Source of the DNA: Ectocarpus siliculosus
Taxonomy: Eukaryota; Sar; Phaeophyceae; Ectocarpales; Ectocarpaceae
Length of the DNA stretch: 64,000 nt
Direction: 5' to 3'
Assembly: GCA_000310025.1 (NCBI GenBank)
Contig: FN649727.1
Location: 8,867,748 to 8,931,747 of the forward strand
Made by a program: the position numbers and the translations under genes. Below, in pieces: positions 56,601 through 64,000 of the stretch; within the stretch, counting starts at the first letter, position 1; every line of letters begins with the position of its first letter. Below the pieces are notes generated by a model. It was not told where the DNA came from. It did not search any database and saw only the letters and a list, made by a program, of their open reading frames with translations.

Positions 56601-58966
56601 TGCAATAATTCTAACCGAGGCCTTGGTCTGGTGTAGCTTTCGGTGCCACTCGTCGCCGCTGTTTATGAAACCGAAAACACGCGAAATACCACGAAAGCTA
56701 CCAGGGACCTTGATGACCGGTATTGTTATGAGTTCTAAAACGTATTTCATTCTTGGTTGCTTCTTCAATTATAGGTGAACAAGGGCATGTACGACTCCGC
56801 CAAGACTCTGGCGTCGAAGGACCAGGCCAAGGGGTTCCCAGTGGCTCGACCGGTGAGTAACAGAGGGAAGGAAGGAAGGAAGGAAGGAAGGCGGATTCTC
56901 CGCTCTCTTCGTTGCCGTTTTTGTCTTTTTTTCGCGTACAGTATTCCATCTGCTTTGTACGCTGGTCTACTGGTGTACAGCAGTCGTTTTTTTTGTTTTT
57001 TCAAGCTATTACACTGAAAACCCCAGATCACGGTCTCCTCTGCTTGCCCCCCCTCTCTCCCTTGTCCGGTGCATGCCGCTAGAACCGTCGCTCGCGCTAT
57101 AACGGATCTGCCTGACCTTTGCAGCGCCGCAGTTTTTCCTGGCGTGCGCCTGGGTACACCTCAAAGTTTGTTGTCATGCCGGCCGTCCCTTGTGATGATT
57201 AGAATTTCGCATTTTTGCGTTAATTTTCAACAGGCCACCAACTTTTGGTGTGTGCTTTCATACGAGCTTGGTCTCTTGGTTGCTGACCGTTCTCGTGTGC
57301 GTGTTGGCTCGCTCGGGTACGGACGGACGGTGCAAACAGGTGGGCGTGCTTCGCTGGAGCCTCAACACCACGGACGAGTCGCAGATGCCGCTCACGATCA
57401 ACTGCTGGCCGGAACCAGAGGGCGGGGGGCAGATGAACGTCAGCATGGAGTACGAGCTGGTGAGCTGGTGGTGGTTATAGTCCGGTGCCGCCTCGCGTTG
57501 CACGAGTGGGATCTGCTTTTGCGTGTCGAAGGCATGGCTCGGTTTTTGCTTGCACGACCCTGATTCGGGCAGCGTTCTCCCCGCACTGATTGTTTCGTTG
57601 TGGCTCGTTGAGGATGAACATCGTCGACCGCTGGAAGAACTTCGCGAGTGTTTTGTGTCAGCGTATTTTTTTCCCTGCTGGGCACTGCCTCTCAAATAGG
57701 ATGCGTGGTGGTTTATTGTTTCACGACACTGGGCAACTAACGCACCACAAGTACGCCTCCCCCCTCATTTTTGGGCCACCTATGAAGGAACGGTTTGCCA
57801 TTGGTGATCGGTCCTGTGAGAGCAATGCTCCGTCGTCTGGAGGACGCGTGGTCAATGGTCTAAACACGAAGGCATGCGAAACAAAAGAGTACGCCCCCCG
57901 CCGCCCTGTTCGAACACGCCTCTTTTCAGGTTCGACCGATGGAGCTCCACGACGTGCGCATCAGCATCCCCCTCGGCTCCTCCGCCGTTCCGGAGATCGC
58001 CGCGATCGACGGCTCCCACCGCCACCTGACGCAGGAGGGCACGCTTTTGTGGACGATGGACCTGTTGGACCAGTCCAACCGCACCGGGTCTTTGGAGTTC
58101 AACATCGCGTCCCGCGACGCGGAGGCGTTTTTCCCCATCACCGTCACCTTCGCCTCGAACCAACTCTTCTGCGATGTGCAGGTCAGTTTTTTCGTGTGTC
58201 TCAAAAAAGCGGCGGAATTGTTTTTTTGATTTTCCTGTGAGTGTTCTAGGCTGACTGCGCAGGAGGGGGGGGGCGGAGGTAGGGACTGAGCTTGTATTTT
58301 ATTCATAACCCATACCGGCACTAGTTTTCGCACTTAAGAATGAAGGGTCCATCAGTGCTGTGTAGGTGAAGATTGTGCAATTCCATTGAGTGGACATTAT
58401 ACTTCGCAGTAGTAATTTAACCCGGGGTTGTTCCACCGTGAACGGTTGGAGCCTGCCTGACTTTGTCGGGCTACCGAAGGCGTTCACGGTGCCTCAGTAC
58501 TCAGTACAGCAGCAGACAGGTTCTACTACTGTTGTAAGTCCCTGGTGCAGCTCTAAGCGAGACGACCATGGTAAAGGGCAGCGTTTGCCTCTCTTGGCAT
58601 CCATGCACACGTGAACGCACACACGGCCGGTACGTCGTCAAATCTATGAAGAATCGTGTTCGCTAGCGCTGATGCTGGCTCTACGGCTCTAGTCGACTCC
58701 GCTAACCCTGTCAGCGTTGCTTGGCTGTACTTTTCCGCTGCTTGCATCTTGCACTGCTTGTCCTTTTCGTAAGGGCCACCAATGGCCACCGTACTGTGAC
58801 AACTCCTGCACCGTGTTTTTCCTTTGTCTCCGTCCCGCCGTCTTGTTTGTTCTCGGGTCATGCACTGCCTCTCCAGGTGGCTGGAGTGACCAACACGGAG
58901 ACGGAATCGCCCATCCAGTACGGCTACACCGCATCACTCACGGCCGATTCCTACACGGTATCGTGA
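50690..58966 (+). CDS. ARCN1: Coatomer subunit delta (delta-COP, archain)
   Basis: Eleven exons: 50690-50813, 51485-51625, 52359-52483, 53347-53478, 54203-54436, 54856-55047, 55662-55805, 56775-56852, 57340-57459, 57930-58181 and 58877-58966 (TGA). All phases join without a break, giving 543 residues. Delta-COP is part of the F-subcomplex of COPI and helps sort cargo in Golgi-to-ER vesicles. The N-terminal longin domain shows [40 protein letters not shown] and [13 protein letters not shown] charged helix follows ([18 protein letters not shown]), then a Gly/Met-rich linker specific to this protein. The C-terminal mu-homology domain starts at [12 protein letters not shown] and includes [20 protein letters not shown] and [10 protein letters not shown]. 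The initiator Met is not in the first recognised exon (it starts VVLSASITT), so a short upstream exon is missing from the model. Introns 2 and 3 use GC donors. Confidence 0.95.
56866..56890. repeat. (GGAA)n tetranucleotide repeat
   Basis: Short GGAA-unit run in the delta-COP intron after exon 8. Confidence 0.8.
57783..57904 (+). mobile_element. Short copy of the LINE 3' end (subfamily B)
   Basis: About 115 bp matches the minus strand of 13690-13797, from GAAGGAACG through CCATTGGTGATCGGTCCTGT, GACGCGTGGTCAATGGTCTA and GAGTACGCCCCCC. The LINE C-terminal peptide is still readable ([18 protein letters not shown]). It lies in delta-COP intron 9, ending about 25 bp before exon 10. Confidence 0.75.
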
Positions 58967-60582
58967 ACCCACATGGGTTTATTTGTTGTCCCGGTTGTCC
59001 CCTCTTGTGCCTCAATGGGGACGGGGCGGGATTTAGTATAGCTGCAGGGGGGGGGGTAATAGGCGATTGTGTCAGGAAGAGGTGAAGGGAGGGTGTGGAA
59101 GGGATATTCGAACTACGACGCACCTGTGAAGTGCTATCCCATGTAAAGCTACCGGCGCACAAGAGCTGGCAGCGGAGCTCCCTACTTGTTCAGTTCAGCG
59201 GTTGAGGACGACGAGTCTTGGGGGTTGGTTTTCGTGCCCCTCCTTTGCCACAGCAGTAATTGGCAAGTGTAGAGTGGAAGCCGGGACATAGTTTTCTTTG
59301 GGCGTCGCTTGTCCGCCAGGCAGATGTCATCTACTGCTCTGCTGGGTTGTTTGAAAGATGCCGACACTTTTTGTCCAAGCATCTTCCATGGGAGGCAAAA
59401 AGCGTTCATTAGTTTTTTTTAGTGTCGGGTTTGCTGCTCCTCGCTCTCTCTTGGCTGTCTGTGCCCCCCTTAATACCGGGTGGCTCCCGGCGCGCCTTCC
59501 GTTGCTTTTGGTGTCCGATATGCATACGATCGCCAATTGTAGGTGTGTAATTTGATATTTTTATATTTGAAGATTTGTTTGTGTTGAAAGATACACGCCG
59601 ACTCGACCGGGGTGGTGCAAACGTGCAAACCAAAGCTGCCGCGCCAAATTATTGTGCCGCCAACGTGCACAAGGGAAACGGGAGCTGATCTCCTGATCCG
59701 GTGGTGGTGCATCACGACAATTTTCTTCAAACGAGGACTGCTGCTGTCGTTCTGTCCAACGCAGTTGGGCGCGTTATGTTGTAGATTGGTCAGCCCCGGC
59801 TGAAAACAAGTGTAGAGAGACCCCCATTGTCTTTACATTTTTCAATTTTGGTGAGGGGGGGTCTCTCGCATGGCGGAGCCCCTGAGAGCAATCATCCATC
59901 TGTGTGTCGTCTGCTGGCTGGTCTGGTCTGTGGTCTCGCAGCAAGTAGCACAGAGCAGCACCTGCGAAGATCTCCACCACTCCCAATGCAGTTACCGCTC
60001 TCGTTAGGTTTCATTGGTTCAGCTCTCCGTGCTCCCAACTATATATGTGAGTCACGTTCGGAATATGCAATGGCCTCCTTGTTGTGGAGGGAAGACACAG
60101 AGAGATGAGATTGCACAGCAGGCGCAGCCGTGATGCGGCGGGCAGAGAAGAGGGGGAGAGAGACGGGAGGACCACTTTGCTATTAATGAATCCCTCTCAT
60201 CGAAGGAACTGTGCTGCGTAGGCGGCGTGGGTTACCTCCGCACAAGGGGAAGCGCAAACATGCGAAAATTACCGAGCATGATTCTGCATGTACGCTGGCT
60301 TTTTCTTGGTCGCCGCCCGTCCTGTTTGACTCATGCTGACGATGGCCTCGGTTGATATTGCTGGGTGAGACACGCCCCGCCAATCCACTGCCTCTGCGGC
60401 ACGGATGAGCTCGAGAATATTTCTGGCGTCGGTTTTGGTAGGAAAACTAAGAGGCTCGCGCTTGTTGCATAGCCAGCACCCGCCGTTGTCGCTGAGCGTG
60501 ATCTTCCCGGGGTTCTCGGATGCGGTGCAATTGTAGGGAGGCGAGCCGTACCACAAGCCACTAGAAAAAGGAATTTTTATGC
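58967..60582. other. Intergenic stretch between delta-COP and cysteine synthase
   Basis: No gene is supported; only short frames up to about 95 codons on either strand. Confidence 0.45.
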
Positions 60583-63500
60583 ATGTTTTCTAAGAAAAGG
60601 AACGGAAGAACGCCTAACCCCGTGCAATTATCCCCGGCCGGCCGCACCACACCCCGTTCCGCCCCACTACTGCTTGCCTACACTACACCAGCGAGACCTT
60701 TCACCAGAGCTGTGCTCTCCAAGAACACTAACTTCGACAGACAACCCGTCACCATCCTCAACATGGCCGCCTCCACCGCCACCGCCGGTGCCGCTGCTGG
60801 GGTCTCGGTGGGCATCGTACGGGGCTTTCCCGGGGCTGTAGGGTGAGTCGAAGCGACAGACACAGCGTCCTTCGACTGCTGTTTCGTGCCAAACGTGGAG
60901 ATCACGCGTGCGTGCTTTTGTTTCACACGTGTCAAATTATTGTCTGGCCGGGTATTTGTCCGCACTTTGGACAACAGGCTTGTCGTGCAGAGTGTACAAC
61001 AATACACCATCGTAACATGCATGGCACACGGCATTTTTCTTGCGGTACTGCTGCGTGTGTCTGCGAGCGGTTGACGACGGCAAGCTGTAACCTGTGTTGA
61101 CTTGGAGCACCTCCCGAGACGTCACCAGTTTCAAGCACCGTATTTTCTGCAAAAGCTCTTTGCTGTGGGTGTGGCGCTCTGGTACCGCAATGGTCGGAGA
61201 GATGGCACCGGGTGCGATCATTGTGCTATTTTTTTCTTCGTGTTTTGTGCCGCACCCCCGGTGCGATCTCTCCGACCGGTGCGGTCTCTGAGACTCTTAC
61301 GGTAGGCAGGAAGTCCAGTAGCGTAGCGAGCGGAGTGTTAGTATGTATTATCCTGTCGAGAACTCTGTGCAGGGTGCGAGATTGTCGACGCCCATGCACA
61401 CTTTTGACAAGTCCAAGCTCAACCCCGTTGCCGTTGCTGTGTCTTCCCTTCTTACTTCCCCCGTAACAACACGAGTATTTCTCCTTGTCCGTCTCCTCCT
61501 TTCATCGCTCTGCCTCCAATACCCCCCTAAACACCACCGGACAGCAACACCCCGCTGGTTCGGCTCGGCAGCCTCAGCGACAAAACGGGGTGCGAGATAC
61601 TGGCCAAGGCCGAGTGGATGAACCCGGGGGGTTCCGTGAAAGACCGCGCCGCGAAGTACCTCATCATGGACGCCGAGAAGAAGGGGGTTCTCAAGCCGGG
61701 AGGCACCGTGGTGGAAGGGACTGCGGGTAACACCGGCATCGGATTGGCCCACATGTGCCGCGCGAAGGGCTACAAATGTGTGATTTACATCCCCGAGACG
61801 CAGAGCAAGGAGAAGATGGAAGCCCTGAGGTAACAGCAGCAGCTGTTGCTGGGGCGCGAGATCTCGTCAGTTTCAGTAACGCCAAGAGAAACGGGCCGCG
61901 CGCTCTTTCTTTTCTCTCTTGCAGTGCTCGTCCTCCCTCTCCGAAACATGACTGCCTGCTTTGATGGCTCTCGATCTTTCTCACAGTCCCCTTGCCTCGG
62001 ACGGCCCGCTCTCTGTTGATAAGCCCCTTTCCGATTGGCCTGCTGTCTTGATGCCCTCCACGTCCTGTTGGTGCGAATGGCCTTGATTATTCGGACGAAT
62101 AGGGGCCTCGGGGCAGAGGTAAGGCCGGTGCCGGCGGTGCCGTACAAGGACGAGATGAACTACAACCACCAGGCGAAGCGCTGCGCCGAGGAAATGGAGA
62201 ACGGTAAGTGTTTCTTCGTCTTGTTTCTACAATAGATCCTTGTTTGTTGAGTGGATCCTGGGCCAGCAAACCAGGTGCACAATGAGTACACTCAGAAGAG
62301 TATCGAGAGCGCAGTAACATGCTATTCCGGAATTGGCCGCTTGTTGGTGGGCCCTAGGGATGGGACATTGAGGTGTTAGCGTTCATGTATTTTGTTGTTG
62401 GTTGTATAGATCCCCTTGTGGCACCGACAAGGGTTTGTAGATATAGCAGAGGCGATTTTCTGCGCCAAGTCTTCGTGTGGGAAGTAGCGCATGGTATCCG
62501 TTGAATCCCGTAGGGGGGGAAAGGACCCAAGTCGTTGCTCCTGGTTGTCGCAAGCGGCTAGTTTTTGTGTTTCGCTGAGCTCCACGCGTCTTCTCGTGCC
62601 CATGATCAAGTGATGTACACAGCCGCTTATGTTTTTTTCGCTTTTTGTCACCATCTCGAGTCTCTTGTGCGTGTTGTTTCTCGTCTTTGATCTTGTTGTT
62701 GAGATCTGCACCTGCTTCTTCGTTGTCGACAAACCGTTCTCCGCCTAGCCTGGTTATGTCGGCGGCACATACAACCATGTAGGCACGCTCCATCATGGAA
62801 TCTTAACACCCTTCTCCCGTTGAAAACTAAACATCCAACCGGGCACATTACGGTCCCAATTATCCCGAGAAGAACGGTCACAAACAACCCTCCATTCATA
62901 TATTCCGTCGCCCCTCTCGATTCTCGTTAACACTTCCCGGAATTTCCGTCAAACGTCGTTTCATCCAATCCCTTCCGGTCTCTGCGCATTCCTGTCGCCC
63001 CCCATGAAATGCCGGTTCATCCCATCCCATCCCATCAGCTGTGTGGGCCGATCAGTTCGATAACCCGGCCAACCAGCTCGCTCATTACGAAACCACCGGG
63101 CCGGAAATTCTGGCACAAGCGGGCGGGAAGATCGACGCCTGGGTGGCGGCTGTCGGCACCGGTGGGACTCTGGCAGGTGCGTGTGGTGCACCCCTCATAA
63201 CGAGTGTTAACGAGCGTGAGTGTTGTTCACTTCAAAGTGCCAGCTGATGAATCTGGCGTTGCCCGGCAGTCGGTGCTGTCGATGCCGCAAGGACGGAGTG
63301 GCTACACCTTGATGGTAGACTCTGTCGTACGTACGGATTCTGCGTCTCTACCACTCGTTGCTGTGAAGACGGCGACGGGCTGTGTGGGTGGGTGAGGGCG
63401 TCCGCTAAGACCGTTACTGATACGGCAGTTGAGGTTTTCACGAGTTTTGACCTGCTTTTGCGGCGGCTGCTGTCGAAGATGGGTCGGTTCGTGCTTCGAG

Positions 63501-63775
63501 GTGGACTTGCGTCACCCTCGATTGCGCATTCTATGCATGCAGCTTACGCGATTTTTTTGCCAAACAGGCAACAATGTGTACAGGCAAAGGCCGCCCGTGG
63601 CCTGTCTACAACGGCTTCTAACGCTTGCACTCCGTGTCTTTGATGTTTTCCAACGCTCTGTGGTGCGGTGGCATTCAACGAAGGCACGTCGCGGTTCTTG
63701 AAGGAAAACGTGCCGGGGATCAAGTGCTTTGCGGCCGATCCGCCGGGGGCCTCAATGTTCGCATACTACACCAAG
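60583..63775 (+). CDS. Cysteine synthase-family PLP enzyme (3' end beyond window)
   Basis: Exons are 60583-60842, 61545-61829, 62103-62203, 63039-63176 and 63684-63775, with phases 2, 2, 1, 1, 0 all fitting. The 292 codons seen end at a GT donor, so the gene continues to the right. The first 60 residues are rich in Arg, Ser, Thr and Pro and may target an organelle; a second ATG (MAASTATAG) is an alternative start. The fold-type II core shows [20 protein letters not shown], the PLP lysine in [14 protein letters not shown], the substrate loop [15 protein letters not shown], the phosphate-binding VGTGGTLAG and [10 protein letters not shown]. The enzyme would make cysteine from O-acetylserine and sulfide. 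EGTAGNTG in place of the usual TSGNTG resembles the fungal mitochondrial cysteine-synthase-like subgroup, so the true substrate is less certain. Confidence 0.92.
61183..61304. mobile_element. 122-bp TA-flanked MITE, relative of the 4.1-4.9 kb element
   Basis: Between TA dinucleotides the left end reads CCGCAATGGTCGGAGAGATG and the right end, inward, CCGTAAGAGTCTCAGAGACC. An extra inner copy of TCGGAGAGATCGCACCGG lies near the right end. It is non-coding and lies in intron 1 of the cysteine synthase gene. Confidence 0.65.
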
Positions 63776-64000
63776 GTGCGTCCTCAAGACAGAAATTACA
63801 ACACCAACCCTGTCTATAACGCCGACAGGTTGACAGGTGTTGTAGTTTGTGCTGCGGTCCGTAAGGCTTGATGTGATGGCCGGACTGGCTCTGCTTCCAA
63901 GGTAGATGCTTGTTAAGGTTGATATATATTGATGGCTACTTGAGGCCGTTCGCCCGTTACTACTTAGGCGACGCAGAGCGATTGAAGAAATTAAGCCTGG

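Overview
The window reads as nuclear DNA of a multicellular stramenopile, most likely the brown alga Ectocarpus or a close relative. The evidence is the high GC content, genes cut into many short exons by introns of roughly 0.3-1 kb with GT/GC-AG borders, a NB-ARC gene whose TPRs are each encoded by one 126-bp exon (a brown-algal hallmark), a type IA topoisomerase with a possible heterokont plastid presequence, and abundant Ty1/copia, LINE-like and MITE-like elements. The species call is inference. Gene models were assembled by hand from reading frames, splice borders and intron phase.

Layout. 1.0-3.4 kb: three-exon gene of unknown function, possibly KDZ-transposon related (+). 4.1-4.9 kb: TA-flanked inverted-repeat element. 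6.9-16.5 kb: a decayed type IA DNA topoisomerase gene (+) that keeps its introns but carries several frameshifts and lacks the TOPRIM core. One of its introns holds a 5'-truncated LINE fragment (-), a bad-quality stretch and a 100-base gap. 17.1-19.9 kb: small ankyrin-repeat gene (+) with a 210-bp foldback MITE in an intron. 19.9-24.2 kb: gene-poor, with a diverged direct duplication. 24.26-30.48 kb: complete Ty1/copia element (-) with identical 254-bp LTRs and a 5-bp target duplication. 30.7-31.0 kb: array of short palindromes. 31.7-32.3 kb: Cys-rich transposon-associated fragment. 32.8-37.2 kb: a second, 5'-truncated copia element (+) lacking its integrase core, with a second assembly gap. 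38.4-42.6 kb: complete four-exon multi-pass (about seven-helix) membrane protein (+). 43.4-48.2 kb: minisatellite followed by a NB-ARC-TPR gene (-) whose TPR exons sit in about 420-bp tandem units of one intact and one decayed TPR. 50.7-59.0 kb: intact delta-COP (coatomer) gene, 11 recognised exons (+). 60.6-63.8 kb: cysteine synthase-family gene (+), running off the window end.

The genes do not form an operon or a single pathway. Two conserved housekeeping genes (delta-COP, cysteine synthase) flank a dynamic region of receptor-like, transposon and pseudogene sequence. The most interesting system is the NB-ARC-TPR locus: its repeated two-exon TPR modules, in-phase introns, decayed modules and adjacent minisatellite look like a record of ongoing exon duplication and turnover in a candidate immune receptor.
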